DNA of 64,000 bases from Vibrio viridaestus. GTDB lineage: Bacteria; Pseudomonadota; Gammaproteobacteria; Enterobacterales; Vibrionaceae. Below are positions 47,125 to 57,755 of the stretch, one piece after another; within the stretch, counting starts at the first letter, position 1; the number at the start of each line of letters is the position of its first letter. The stretch covers positions 310,001 to 374,000 of the forward strand of contig NZ_RJVQ01000001.1 of the NCBI RefSeq assembly GCF_003856525.1. The letters are read 5' to 3'. The notes under the pieces were generated by a model. It made no database searches. It was not told the origin of the DNA and worked only from the letters and a program-made list of their open reading frames with translations. The position numbers were made by a program, and so were the translations under genes.

Positions 47125-49689
47125 TTAGTTTCTTCGATAGAAGGCGCTCTTAAAGAACATTAATGCCTGCTGTACTTTCTCCTCTCTGATCGGTTTCACA
47201 ATGATGAAATCAGCACCAGCATTAAGAAATGCTTCTTGCGTTTCATTACTACCGTCAGCGGTACACGCAAAGATAGGCGCTCTCACATTTAATTCTCTTC
47301 TCATGATTTTCGTTATTTCTATACCATCCTGACGCGGTAATTGATTATCCATAAGTATGAGGTCAAAGTTACTTTTTCCAACCATATCAATCGCTTCATC
47401 CCCGTCCTTAGCCCAAGAAACCTTTAAACCAAACTTTTCACAGAATGCACGCGCTATAAAAGCATTTGTTTTGTTATCTTCTACAACAAGAACTCTTGGT
47501 TCTGAAGTGAAATAAAGGTTTGAATGAATCAGAATATCGTTTGATGTCGGTTGCGTCCCCGGTAATTGGTTCTTTATTTGCATCGGTATTGAAAAGCTAA
47601 ATGTACTGCCCTTATTCATCTCAGAACTGAGTGATATTTGGCCTCCAAAAAGTTCTACTAAGTTCTTTACAATTGAAAGCCCTAGCCCACTACCACCATG
47701 ATCTTTAGATACACGCGACGAAGACTGTATAAATGGTTCAAAAATAATCGCTTGCTCTTTTTCATCAATCCCAATACCAGTATCACTAATTTCAACGATG
47801 AGTTGCGGCTCAATAGTCTGTTGCCCTGTTAATTGAACTTTAATTGTAATATCGCCGCTTTCAGTAAATTTCACCGCATTATTTAATAGATTGAAAATAA
47901 TTTGATTCAGCCTGATCTGATCACTAAAAACGATAGTTGGCTGCTCAAGATTATGCACTAAGTTAAAATGCACTCTTTTTTCTTCACACAATGGACGGTA
48001 GATTTTTTCAACAGCATTAACTGTGTCTACTAAATTGAATTCGGCAATGGTGATATTAAATTTACCATGCTCAAGTTTTGAGAAATCTAATATATCATTT
48101 AAAACCGCGAGTAGATGTTCACTGCAAGCACACAAGACTCCGACCTGCTCTTGATGTTTTTCATCGGTCGAACTTTGTTTGAGAAGCTGTGCGACACCTA
48201 AAATACCATTGAGAGGTGTCCTGACTTCGTGACTCATTCTTGCGAGGAAGTCAGCTCGAGCACCAGCTGTACGTTCGGCTTCTATCTTCGCAAGTCGGCT
48301 TTGCTTCTCAGCATCGGCAATACTGGTGATATCCTGACCTTGGGTCAAGATTGACTCTAATCCATTTGCAGATGAAATGGGGGAAACCGTCCATCTCAAT
48401 GTTCTACCATTAATTTCAGTAATAACCTCACCGGAACGTTTTCCATGGCTGACATCAGAGATTGTTTTACTCAGCTTCTGTTTTAGCTCTAAATAGAGTG
48501 GTTTATTCCCATCCACATCTTTAGAGAAATGTTTAACTGCCGCGGGATTCATACGCAAAAGACTGCTGTTCGTCCCCCAAAGTATTGTAGGTACGATAGA
48601 GTAATTGAACAGATTTTCGAACTGTTTTTCTTGCTCTGATAAGCGATGAAAGGTGTGCTCTAATACCCTACCAAAATGGTCAAACTCAGCGATTGTTGAA
48701 CCATCAAATTTAACTTCAGTACCTCGTTCAGCGATAGTGTAAGTAAAGTGCATGAGCGTTTCGATCTCCGCTCTAATACGTTTATGGAGCCAACGCCAAA
48801 GAATGAAGGAAAAAACAATCGTGGCCAATAACGTAAAGATGACTGCTAGATAAAAGTTAAATCTCAGCTTATGAATATTTTGATTACTTTGCACTGAGTA
48901 CAGTGTCAGTTGAGTCGGGATGTCATCAATACTTAAATGTGTTTTGTTGATAAAAATTTGATCATCCTGATTGTAGGTAATGTTGTCTTGTAAAATATCA
49001 TTCAGTTCGTAAGATTCTTTTCCGGTCAGGGTGCTCGATAACACTTCATTCTTAATCTCTAGCACGAGGTTTTGCGAATGACTGCGCGTTCTTAGGTCCT
49101 CAATTAAATGAAAATTATCATTGAGCAAGAACGCCACGACAAGATAGCCAATAACCTCACCAGAGACCGGATCAACCAATGGCGCACGTCTGGCCAGTAC
49201 ATACGCATTTTCCCCATTGAGACGAAACTTCACAATGTTCCAAAAGTTATTCAGAGAAACGGCGTTAAAAATGCTAATAAGTCTTTGCCTATCGATACCA
49301 AAAAACTCGGCACTTCCATCATCCCAAACCGGTGCATTTAGATTGGTAAGAAAACGAAAATCGGGTGTATTGTCTGGATCTTGCTGATCGACGGATTTAA
49401 AAAACTTTTCAATAGCGTAGCCAGATTGTTGCTTCACTGCTTTCACTAACTCAGGGTTACTTGCACTACTGTCCTGATGTATTTTTAGTAATGAGAGTCG
49501 GAAATCAAATACACGCTGCTGCAAATTGGATGTTTGCGTCGCTGTACGTTCGACTTCTTGAGCAATAAGAGAACTACTGATGTGATAACTCTGAAATAGA
49601 ACCCCAAAAGTTAATGCACTAATCACCAACGCAATCGAGCGAGTAAAATAGGTAGCTATCTTTCTTTTCTTCTGAAAATATTTATTCAT
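47125..49689 (-). CDS. luxQ: Autoinducer-2 hybrid sensor kinase/phosphatase
   Basis: 854 residues, close to Vibrio LuxQ (about 859). Membrane segment 1 (about 14-34), a periplasmic tandem-PAS sensor domain (about 40-278), membrane segment 2 (about 279-300), a HAMP-like linker, a cytosolic PAS (about 360-465), HisKA with phospho-acceptor His487 in MSHEVRTPLNG, HATPase with SDTGIGID and GGSGLGLSIVK, and a receiver with acceptor Asp in LILMDNQLP (about 780). It binds LuxP in the periplasm and relays phosphate to LuxU/LuxO. It is 14 bp downstream of luxP. Confidence 0.96.
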   Translation of the reverse strand: MNKYFQKKRKIATYFTRSIALVISALTFGVLFQSYHISSSLIAQEVERTATQTSNLQQRVFDFRLSLLKIHQDSSASNPELVKAVKQQSGYAIEKFFKSVDQQDPDNTPDFRFLTNLNAPVWDDGSAEFFGIDRQRLISIFNAVSLNNFWNIVKFRLNGENAYVLARRAPLVDPVSGEVIGYLVVAFLLNDNFHLIEDLRTRSHSQNLVLEIKNEVLSSTLTGKESYELNDILQDNITYNQDDQIFINKTHLSIDDIPTQLTLYSVQSNQNIHKLRFNFYLAVIFTLLATIVFSFILWRWLHKRIRAEIETLMHFTYTIAERGTEVKFDGSTIAEFDHFGRVLEHTFHRLSEQEKQFENLFNYSIVPTILWGTNSSLLRMNPAAVKHFSKDVDGNKPLYLELKQKLSKTISDVSHGKRSGEVITEINGRTLRWTVSPISSANGLESILTQGQDITSIADAEKQSRLAKIEAERTAGARADFLARMSHEVRTPLNGILGVAQLLKQSSTDEKHQEQVGVLCACSEHLLAVLNDILDFSKLEHGKFNITIAEFNLVDTVNAVEKIYRPLCEEKRVHFNLVHNLEQPTIVFSDQIRLNQIIFNLLNNAVKFTESGDITIKVQLTGQQTIEPQLIVEISDTGIGIDEKEQAIIFEPFIQSSSRVSKDHGGSGLGLSIVKNLVELFGGQISLSSEMNKGSTFSFSIPMQIKNQLPGTQPTSNDILIHSNLYFTSEPRVLVVEDNKTNAFIARAFCEKFGLKVSWAKDGDEAIDMVGKSNFDLILMDNQLPRQDGIEITKIMRRELNVRAPIFACTADGSNETQEAFLNAGADFIIVKPIREEKVQQALMFFKSAFYRRN

Positions 49690-49703
49690 TGGATAAATTT
49701 AAT

Positions 49704-50810
<1,107 letters not shown>

Positions 50811-50922
50811 TTAAATCAACGAAAAGCAAATGTCATTTATTGCATACTACTCTGCTGCCCTCAAATTTATAGCCATTGAGTGCATTTTTGTGAAACTAAT
50901 TTGATAACTTTTTGTCAGTGCA

Positions 50923-51219
50923 TTATTTAAAAGATGTGATTAACTCACGAAAATACTTTGGTTCAACAATAAGCTTCTCTTTTGACGCTTTAGATAGCCT
51001 TTTGATTCGCACTTCACACTTCAAAGCAGCGGAATGAGTAGGAACTTTTGCAAACCATTCTAAACTAAGTGGCCCTTTGCCTCGCAAAAACTTAGCGCCT
51101 GTACCAGACTCATGCTGCTTAAACCGACGCTCAACATCGGTAGAAATACCACAATAAAGTTGTCCTTGGTGAGTTCTAACTAAATAGACCCACCAAGAAG
51201 TACTAACAGAGCTCATCAA
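50923..51219 (-). CDS. GIY-YIG nuclease-superfamily protein (YhbQ-like)
   Basis: 98 residues made of a single GIY-YIG domain: WWVYLVRTHQGQLYCGIS contains the two short motifs (VYLV ... YCGIS) and the following Arg and His (RRFKQH), with a Glu near the end. This UPF0213/YhbQ type may act on DNA ends or be non-catalytic. Its 5' end overlaps yceH by 17 bp, so the two are translated together. Confidence 0.86.
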   Translation of the reverse strand: MMSSVSTSWWVYLVRTHQGQLYCGISTDVERRFKQHESGTGAKFLRGKGPLSLEWFAKVPTHSAALKCEVRIKRLSKASKEKLIVEPKYFRELITSFK

Positions 51220-51859
51220 GACGCGAGGTAAGAGTGTTAAGCTGTTCTCGAAGTTCAGCTACTTCACTCTCAAGGGATGCTATACGCTCTTCATAATCAC
51301 TATTTTCGCCTTGTGTGCTACCGACCAGCGACGAGGTAGAAACAGTGCTGTTATCAGGTAAACCCGTAAATAACTGACAGTAGCGAGATTCCCGTTTTCC
51401 AGGTTCGCGTTCTAGCTTCACAACCAACTCTCGAGCAACCAACTTATCGAGCACGGTTTCAGTTTCTTTAACATCGGTAAATTGACACAATCGGTTTGTA
51501 CGAGTCCTAAGTTCGCCTGGAGTTTGAGCACCACGAACCAGAAGGCAGCAGATAATTCCCAACTCTTGTTCATTCAGTTTTAAATCCCCAAACTCTGTAT
51601 TGCAGAAGCGATGCTGATACTTGCTAACTCGACTTGAAAAACTGCTTTCGTCGCTAACGAGTCGTTTCGCTACTAGGCCTTCGACAATATCTAAAATTTC
51701 GGCTTCCGAATAGGAGGTAACGGGATCTCGGTTACTCTTTTGATTACATGCAGAAGTCAAACTGTTCAAAGTGAGAGGGTAATAGTCAGGCGTAGTTATC
51801 TCTTTTTCAATCAAACACCCAATCACACGCGCTTCCGCAAAACTTAATTCAATACTCAT
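51203..51859 (-). CDS. yceH: YceH family (UPF0502/DUF480) protein
   Basis: 218 residues with two winged-helix domains (about 5-85 and 95-165), starting ARVIGCLIEKEITTPDYYPLTLNSL, the YceH hallmark, and NQKSNRDPV. A C-terminal coiled-coil (about 185-215, SLESEVAELREQLNTL) is present. The function is unknown; tandem winged helices suggest nucleic-acid or protein binding. The ATG follows AGGAAG; a TTG one codon earlier was rejected. Confidence 0.9.
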   Translation of the reverse strand: MSIELSFAEARVIGCLIEKEITTPDYYPLTLNSLTSACNQKSNRDPVTSYSEAEILDIVEGLVAKRLVSDESSFSSRVSKYQHRFCNTEFGDLKLNEQELGIICCLLVRGAQTPGELRTRTNRLCQFTDVKETETVLDKLVARELVVKLEREPGKRESRYCQLFTGLPDNSTVSTSSLVGSTQGENSDYEERIASLESEVAELREQLNTLTSRLDELC

Positions 51860-51862
51860 CAA

Positions 51863-52333
51863 TAGCTTCCTGTTCTAATTATTCTCTGTTCTATAGCTTC
51901 ATTTTAATAATTCATTACGCAAAGCATTGTCGATTTTGTAACTTAATGCTCTTTGAATAAATTCAAGCGGATAAGCTGACCAAATTCATCCAATAGAGCC
52001 ACTCTTGAACGATTAAGCTCTATCTCTAATTTATCTCGCTCTTTCCATGCTTGTTTGTAAGCCTCTCCAACTCGAGATTCTTTGTCTTCTTTTACCTCAA
52101 CTCTGGTTGAGCACACTATTTCTGAAGAGAACATTTTTTATAACTACGGCGAACAACATAATGTGCACATGATAAAGCGCTCAGGACGTAAAACACAACC
52201 CTGTTCCCTATTTTAGATTGCTTTTAATTTGTTAGGACTAACGAATAGAATCATTGATCTAAAGACTGTTCTTGATTGTTTTGATATGATTTAATCAGTT
52301 GATATATCATAACTAGAAAATGGAAAGGAACTT
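51863..52333. other. Intergenic region between yceH and the coiled-coil protein gene
   Basis: About 470 bp. It contains one possible small gene on the minus strand (51943-52134) and a 10-bp perfect palindrome ATGTGCACAT at 52161-52170. The right end carries AAAGGAAC, the Shine-Dalgarno of the next gene. Confidence 0.5.
51943..52134 (-). CDS. Possible small helical protein
   Basis: 63 residues, highly charged, with one predicted coiled-coil (about 20-50, rich in Lys, Glu and Arg). Codon use looks like the neighbours, and the frame ends cleanly before yceH. There is no evident Shine-Dalgarno, and no family was recognised. It may be real or chance. Confidence 0.4.
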   Translation of the reverse strand: MFSSEIVCSTRVEVKEDKESRVGEAYKQAWKERDKLEIELNRSRVALLDEFGQLIRLNLFKEH

Positions 52334-52648
52334 ATGAGTAGCGTATTTGAAATTGTTGCTTTAGCACGACGCAAAAATAAACTAAAACGCGAGCTGATCG
52401 ATAATGAGAAAAAAGTTCGTGACAACCGCAAACGTGTTGATCTTCTCGAAAACATGTTGGACTACATTAAACCGGACATGACTCAGGAAGAAATCCTGGC
52501 GATTATTCAAAAAATGAAATCTGATTACGAAGATCGCGTAGATGACCATATCATCAAGAGTGCTGAAATCTCGAAAGAACGTCGTGAACTTAGTCGTCGC
52601 ATCCACGAACTGACTGAAGAAGATAAACTTCAAAATCACAAAAAATAA
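52334..52648 (+). CDS. Small coiled-coil protein, function unknown
   Basis: 104 residues, almost all helical and highly charged, with heptad-like repeats over residues 10-50 and 65-98. A good Shine-Dalgarno (AAAGGAAC) and a strong terminator flank it, so it is a real gene. No domain was recognised. It resembles small cytosolic coiled-coil proteins of unknown role in vibrios. Confidence 0.78.
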   Translation: MSSVFEIVALARRKNKLKRELIDNEKKVRDNRKRVDLLENMLDYIKPDMTQEEILAIIQKMKSDYEDRVDDHIIKSAEISKERRELSRRIHELTEEDKLQNHKK

Positions 52649-52667
52649 TTTAGCGTATTTAATTATA

Positions 52668-52699
52668 AAGGGAGCTCTCCGGGGGGAGTTCCCTTTTTT
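52668..52699 (+). terminator. Rho-independent terminator
   Basis: AAAGGGAGCTCTCC / GGGGAGTTCCCTTT form a 14-bp stem with one mismatch, followed by a run of seven T. Confidence 0.92.
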
Positions 52700-52795
52700 T
52701 ACGTCTTATAAAAGCCTGTGGGTTATTGATGTGACCAAAAGAGATAGTTAAACTAGAGCAATATAGAAGTAATTTACTAGTACCAAGAGGTAACT

Positions 52796-53230
52796 ATGTC
52801 TTCAATCACTACTCGTTGTCCCGTGTGTAAAGGATTAAATCGAGTTCCAACTGATCGCCTTACAGAGTCACCAAAGTGCGGCAAGTGTCAGTCTTCATTG
52901 CTTGATGGTCATCCCATTGAAGGAACAGAACAAAACCTTCCTCAAATTATTGAGTCAGATATCCCCTCCGTTATCGATTTCTGGGCACCGTGGTGTAACC
53001 CGTGTGTGGGATTTGCACCGATATTTGAAGATATTGCTGTCGAATATGAAGGTAAGGCACGCTTTATAAAAGTCGATACTGAAGCTCAGCAGACGCTCGC
53101 AGCTCAATATCAAATTCGCAGTATTCCCACGATTATGGTTTTTAAAAGTGGGAAACGACTCGACACAATCAATGGTGCGTTACCAAAAGGCCAATTCAAT
53201 CAATGGTTGTCAGCAGCACTGAATAAATAA
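52796..53230 (+). CDS. trxC: Thioredoxin 2
   Basis: 144 residues, same layout as E. coli TrxC (139). The N-terminal zinc finger has C8-X2-C11 and C28-X2-C31. The thioredoxin fold follows with active site W66-C67-N-P-C70, where the usual site is WCGPC, and cis-Pro in RSIPT. The Gly-to-Asn change should alter the redox potential or reactivity. It reduces protein disulfides in the cytosol, in particular under oxidative stress. Single gene. Confidence 0.93.
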   Translation: MSSITTRCPVCKGLNRVPTDRLTESPKCGKCQSSLLDGHPIEGTEQNLPQIIESDIPSVIDFWAPWCNPCVGFAPIFEDIAVEYEGKARFIKVDTEAQQTLAAQYQIRSIPTIMVFKSGKRLDTINGALPKGQFNQWLSAALNK

Positions 53231-53260
53231 TTGAGGCAGAGGACTCAAGGTGTGTCCTCA

Positions 53261-54841
53261 CTACTGCATACTAGCAAATTGCCTAACCAGTCGTTGTAGG
53301 CTTTCTAATTGTTCTACGAGGGTTCCGGTCCTGACGACAGAAGTACTGGATAACACCTTCGTTTCATTGACAGCGTCTCTCATTCTTTTTACATGCTCGA
53401 CCATGCCTTTTGTTACTTCAACCTGTTCGCTGATTGACTGAGAAGTAAAGTCAGATTGCTTTCCAATTGAAGACAGATCAACCACGATTTTTTCAAACGC
53501 TTCTCGACTAATATCTGACTGTTTAACGCTCTGTGCAGATACCGCTTGCCCTTTGGAAATCACATCGCCGGTTTTCCTGACCGCAGACTGTAACTGCTCT
53601 ATTCTTTGGCGAATATCGTCTACGGATGCACTGGTCTTCTCCGACAAGTTTCTAACCTCATCGGCGACGACGGCAAATCCTCTGCCCGCTTCACCAGCTC
53701 TCGCAGCCTCAATCGCAGCATTTAGTGCTAATAGGTTTGTTTGCTCCGCGATACCATGAATCAAGACTAGTATGCCTTCTATTCCGTCTACGTCTTGATA
53801 TAGGTGTTCTAGAGCCAACTTGGATTGATTAAGATGAGAACCCAACTCCTCTACTGTCCGCACTGACGCTTTTATTGTCTCCATTCCATTTGTTGCCGTT
53901 TTCATTGCATCGGCGACAAACTCAGTATTACTTTTTGCATGGTCTGAAACGCCATCGATGGCACTGAGCATTTGTTCAGCAGCAACAGACATCGCGTCAG
54001 TTGATGTATTTTGCTCTTGAAGCTTTTCTTGTATCGACTGGCTGACCGCCATTTCTTCTTCTGCGGATAGTAAAAGACCACCAGACGTTTCCAGGGAACG
54101 TGCAGTCACTGCTCTTAACTCTGATTGCTTCATGGTAAATGACAGCTCGATAGACGAAAAATCATCATAATGACCGGTATAAGGCCATTCCATCAAAGGA
54201 TTGGAATAAGATTTGCGAACCTTGGTATTTAATCGCTCAAGGCGCAGTCTGAGTTTAAGTAAAATCAGCAGTTGGATAAAGGTAACGACTGCACCACAAG
54301 ACAAGAGATAGATGTGATCGGAAACGACGGCAAAGCCAACGATAAAAGCGAGAAAAATAAGGGTCTGCAGTGTAATACCAACGTTAAACCACCCTTGACG
54401 TCTGGGAGTCCTTTTCCCTTTCTGCATTAACTCATAAAGTAGTGATGCTCGAGAAATCTGCTCATCTGTTGGCTGATGACGAACGGATTGATATTCATAA
54501 ATTGAACCGTCACTTTCTTTTATTGGAGTAACAAAAGCAGAAACCCAGTAGTGACCTTTTTCCTTGCAATTATTTTTGACCAATCCCATCCAGCTCTGCC
54601 CGGAATGTAAATAATTCCACAGCTGGGCAAAGGCCTGTTTAGGCATGTCTTTATGTCGAATAATATTGTGCGGTTTGCCCAACAACTCCGATTGTGAATA
54701 ACCCGCAACCCGGGAAAAATCCTCATTACAATATGTGATATGGCTGTCTACTGTTGTCGTCGAGATTAGACTGTCAGTATCAGAGTAACGAACACGATTA
54801 TCATCCACAGAAAGACCCTTGTAATTCCACATAAAACTCAT
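53261..54841 (-). CDS. Methyl-accepting chemotaxis protein with PAS domain (Aer-like)
   Basis: 526 residues. The N-terminal PAS (about 20-125) contains [30 protein letters not shown], the pattern of Aer-type FAD/heme-binding sensors. Two membrane segments (about 150-190) and a short linker follow, then the cytoplasmic signalling domain with the hairpin tip [28 protein letters not shown] (about 370-400). It likely senses oxygen or redox state and signals to CheW/CheA. No periplasmic ligand domain. Confidence 0.92.
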   Translation of the reverse strand: MSFMWNYKGLSVDDNRVRYSDTDSLISTTTVDSHITYCNEDFSRVAGYSQSELLGKPHNIIRHKDMPKQAFAQLWNYLHSGQSWMGLVKNNCKEKGHYWVSAFVTPIKESDGSIYEYQSVRHQPTDEQISRASLLYELMQKGKRTPRRQGWFNVGITLQTLIFLAFIVGFAVVSDHIYLLSCGAVVTFIQLLILLKLRLRLERLNTKVRKSYSNPLMEWPYTGHYDDFSSIELSFTMKQSELRAVTARSLETSGGLLLSAEEEMAVSQSIQEKLQEQNTSTDAMSVAAEQMLSAIDGVSDHAKSNTEFVADAMKTATNGMETIKASVRTVEELGSHLNQSKLALEHLYQDVDGIEGILVLIHGIAEQTNLLALNAAIEAARAGEAGRGFAVVADEVRNLSEKTSASVDDIRQRIEQLQSAVRKTGDVISKGQAVSAQSVKQSDISREAFEKIVVDLSSIGKQSDFTSQSISEQVEVTKGMVEHVKRMRDAVNETKVLSSTSVVRTGTLVEQLESLQRLVRQFASMQ

Positions 54842-54981
54842 TGCTAATTTATTTCAATTATCACTTATGCGACTTGTTTTAAATCAAGCAGCAATTGATA
54901 AAATCATTTATTAAAGTTGTCATAAATGATTAAACGTTCACTGTTAGAATCACTTTTTCTGTATATGGATGTTGATCTGTG

Positions 54982-55770
54982 ATGAAGCCATTAAAGCGAT
55001 ATCAATACGAGCGTTATGCGGTGTTGTGTAAGCTGGCATACCCCCGAGTTTTTCGTCACACTCGATATGGATTCGATCCAGCAGGACAACGAGTAATCTG
55101 CAATAAGCGCGGTAAAATAATGGCGAGAATATTATGGAGTAAAAAAAGCGACGAGGTCATTGTCGTTTTAAAAGGTTCTCACTCCATTAACGACTGGATG
55201 TTGAATCTAGCTTGTTGGAAGCGTCAATGTCATCAACTTGACTTACCCTATTCGATTCACTCTGGATACTATTCGCTACTCACTCAAGAAAGCTCTCCAT
55301 CAAGAAATAATGATCATCTAGGGCAGTCTGTATTAGAAAAAATAGCTGACACACTTTTCCCTCTTATAGAGGAAGGGAAACGAGTTTCCTTTACCGGTCA
55401 CTCTTCAGGTGGTGCGTTGTCCTGTGTCCTAGCTGATTACGTTGAATATCATCAACCAGGTAGCGTGAAAAGGGTCGTTACATTTGGTCAGCCGGCGATT
55501 GGAGGATGGTCATTTTACCGACATTATCAATTAAAACATAAAACATATCGGATATGCTGTGATATCGATATCGTCACCTTCATGCCACCAATACCCATTA
55601 TGTATTTACACGTCGGGAAAATGCTATGGCTTTATAATGGCAGAATTTACGAAAATACGAATACACTACTGAGATTAAGCCGTTCGCTAATTGGCTGGCT
55701 AATTAGACCATTTACTTACCATTTGATGAGTAAATACATTCGAAATAAAGATTTTTTTGATGAAAGATAG
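54982..55770 (+). CDS. Class 3 lipase-like alpha/beta hydrolase
   Basis: 262 residues, lipase_3 family. The nucleophile elbow is GHSSGGALS (nucleophile Ser near 141) and the catalytic Asp is probably in CCDIDIVTFMPP (about 195). It lacks a signal peptide, so it is cytosolic or membrane-associated. The C-terminal 40 residues are basic and hydrophobic. The ATG at 54982 is preferred over an adjacent GTG. The gene runs tail to tail into the tRNA array 5 bp away with no terminator between. Confidence 0.82.
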   Translation: MKPLKRYQYERYAVLCKLAYPRVFRHTRYGFDPAGQRVICNKRGKIMARILWSKKSDEVIVVLKGSHSINDWMLNLACWKRQCHQLDLPYSIHSGYYSLLTQESSPSRNNDHLGQSVLEKIADTLFPLIEEGKRVSFTGHSSGGALSCVLADYVEYHQPGSVKRVVTFGQPAIGGWSFYRHYQLKHKTYRICCDIDIVTFMPPIPIMYLHVGKMLWLYNGRIYENTNTLLRLSRSLIGWLIRPFTYHLMSKYIRNKDFFDER

Positions 55771-55774
55771 GAAA

Positions 55775-55848
55775 TGGAGGCGCGTCCCGGAGTCGAACCG
55801 AGGTCCACGGATTTGCAATCCGCTGCATAGCCACTCTGCCAACGCGCC
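55775..55848 (-). tRNA. tRNA-Cys (anticodon GCA)
   Basis: 74 nt including encoded CCA. The acceptor GGCGCG pairs with CGCGCC, the anticodon loop reads TTGCAAA, and the TpsiC arm has GGTTCGACTCC. Last gene of the four-tRNA array. Confidence 0.97.
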
Positions 55849-55850
55849 TT

Positions 55851-55926
55851 TGGAGCGACACACGAGGTTCGAACTCGTGACCTCAACCTTGGCAAGGTTG
55901 CGCTCTACCAACTGAGCTAGTGTCGC
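55851..55926 (-). tRNA. tRNA-Gly (anticodon GCC), copy 2
   Basis: 76 nt with encoded CCA. The acceptor GCGACAC pairs with GTGTCGC and the anticodon loop reads TTGCCAA. The sequence is identical to the other tRNA-Gly of this array. Confidence 0.97.
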
Positions 55927-55932
55927 ATAAGA

Positions 55933-56019
55933 TGGTGCCCCGGGCCGGACTTGAACCGGCACAGCGCGAACGCCGAGGGATTTTAAATCCCTTGTGTCTA
56001 CCAATTCCACCACCAGGGC
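55933..56019 (-). tRNA. tRNA-Leu (anticodon TAA)
   Basis: 87 nt with encoded CCA and the long variable arm of class II tRNAs (CGGCGTTCGCGCTG region). The anticodon stem and loop read GGGATTTAAAATCCC. Very similar to E. coli leuZ. Confidence 0.97.
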
Positions 56020-56060
56020 ACTTTGAAAGTAGACACCATCTTACGATGATTCTAAATTTT

Positions 56061-56136
56061 TGGAGCGACACACGAGGTTCGAACTCGTGACCTCAACCTT
56101 GGCAAGGTTGCGCTCTACCAACTGAGCTAGTGTCGC
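56061..56136 (-). tRNA. tRNA-Gly (anticodon GCC), copy 1
   Basis: 76 nt with encoded CCA, identical to the copy at 55851-55926. First gene of the array behind the promoter at 56172-56199. Confidence 0.97.
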
Positions 56137-56171
56137 ATATGTTTCAGCGCTTCGTGCTGAGAACGAGGCGT

Positions 56172-56199
56172 ACTTTAACGCATACTGAAAATCAGTCAA
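56172..56199 (-). promoter_or_regulatory. Stable-RNA promoter of the tRNA array
   Basis: On the minus strand TTGACT (56199-56194) and TAAAGT (56177-56172) are 16 bp apart. The downstream discriminator ACGCCTCG is GC-rich, as in promoters inhibited by ppGpp. The first tRNA starts 36 bp after the -10. Confidence 0.65.
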
Positions 56200-56282
56200 C
56201 AAATAATTTTAACTTTTTAATTCAAGTGATTAAAAAGCGATCTCAACAGAATAAAAGCTCAACATATTGTCTGCTATTCGTC

Positions 56283-57737
56283 CTATCGACCTTTTATAAC
56301 ACGGCCAAAAAGAGTCGGATGATAGGACCAAAAATGGTCGAATAGACTTAATAACTGAGGATTTCCATACTTTGAAAAAGAAACCGCATGAAATCTATTT
56401 CCTTTTTCTTTCAACTCTTCAACTCGACTTATCAGCTTATCGTTTTGCTTGGGTGCTACGAAATCAGACAATACAATCAAATCTGCGTACTGATATTTTT
56501 CGCCTTCCATCAAATCTAGCGATGCGGATAAGGCTGGCTCTAAATCCGTTCCGCCATGAAAAGTTGAACTTAGAAAATCGCTTACTTCTCTCAAACCATC
56601 TTGTTTTGTTAATTCATACTTAATGACCTGGGTAGAAAAAATCATCACATAGCAATCCCGGTTATCCGCCAAAGCTATTTGCATCAAACCATAGGCGAGC
56701 GCTTTCGCCGCTTGTTCCGGAAACCCCTGCATCGATCCTGAGGCATCAATACATACGATGAAAGGGCCTTCATCGCTCTCGTCAGTAGCAGCGACTTTCT
56801 TCTTAGTAATGACCTGTTTTAATTTTCTGCGTTTTCCCTCTAGCTGATAATTCAATAACTCCTTGTCGACTAGATGCTTGTAGAAAACCACCTCTAACTC
56901 TGGGTGAGATAAAAAAAGCAGTTCGTTGGGCAACAAACGGTTAACGTCATCTTTTTGATGAATCCCTACAATATCATCGGTCGCCTGCTGCGATTGCTCC
57001 TCAACAATAGTCAGCTCTTCCACATATTTCTCTTGCTCCGTCGCCTGATCTTTAACTTCATGAGCCTGACGTCCAAGCTCTTGAGCAATTTCTCGCAATG
57101 CTTTGTGTTTCTTTAATACTTCTGCATGCTTTTTGATGGTGCCAATATCCGATTTACTTAGCTTCGCCGAAGCCATGTTCCAGTAACGTTTGACTACATT
57201 TGGGTCCGATTCACAACCATCGTCCAGTACATCAATATCTTTGAGTGTATCCATTCGCTGATACAAATCATCAAGTAACGCTTGCTTGTGCTCTTCTAAC
57301 TCGCGTACTTGGGCCAACTGAATTTCCTCCGCCAGACGTTTATACCATTGATCACAAAAATAATGTGGAAACATGGGATTACGTAAATTGTTAGCATCTG
57401 AAAGTAGTCTGCGTGCCTCACTATAAAATGAAGAAATCCCTTCCATTTTTTTCATAGTTTCTTCTATAGACGTAAAAAACTCCGTTTCATTCCAGTGAAC
57501 GACCTTTTGGTACATCTCCATTTCGGTTTGGAAACGGTCCGTCTGACTCACTTTTGTCAGACGAAAGCGAACATACTCTTGCCATCTGGCAACATGATTT
57601 TTAAGTGGGGACTGGAGGTTTGGATCTTGCCCGACAAACAAGTATTGAGTAGTTTCAATAAGCTCTTGGACACTGGCATCAAGGATGCCAGTGTCAGTGA
57701 GAATATTGGTTAAGTTAACAATATCGAGTCCAAGCAT
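56283..57737 (-). CDS. viaA: VWA-domain protein, partner of RavA
   Basis: 484 residues, the E. coli ViaA length. The N-terminal two thirds are helical. The C-terminal VWA domain (about 310-480) has the MIDAS motif DASGSMQG, the later Thr in FHGGTDLEPAL and the Asp in VLSDFV. It works with the MoxR ATPase RavA; in E. coli the pair influences respiratory complexes, membrane lipids and aminoglycoside sensitivity. It follows ravA by 18 bp in one operon. Confidence 0.93.
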   Translation of the reverse strand: MLGLDIVNLTNILTDTGILDASVQELIETTQYLFVGQDPNLQSPLKNHVARWQEYVRFRLTKVSQTDRFQTEMEMYQKVVHWNETEFFTSIEETMKKMEGISSFYSEARRLLSDANNLRNPMFPHYFCDQWYKRLAEEIQLAQVRELEEHKQALLDDLYQRMDTLKDIDVLDDGCESDPNVVKRYWNMASAKLSKSDIGTIKKHAEVLKKHKALREIAQELGRQAHEVKDQATEQEKYVEELTIVEEQSQQATDDIVGIHQKDDVNRLLPNELLFLSHPELEVVFYKHLVDKELLNYQLEGKRRKLKQVITKKKVAATDESDEGPFIVCIDASGSMQGFPEQAAKALAYGLMQIALADNRDCYVMIFSTQVIKYELTKQDGLREVSDFLSSTFHGGTDLEPALSASLDLMEGEKYQYADLIVLSDFVAPKQNDKLISRVEELKEKGNRFHAVSFSKYGNPQLLSLFDHFWSYHPTLFGRVIKGR

Positions 57738-57755
57738 AGGGGAATATAACTCTTG

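Noticed and set aside
55699-56071. Two minus-strand reading frames across the tRNA array
   Set aside because: They translate tRNA-Gly, tRNA-Leu and tRNA-Cys sequence and are not genes.
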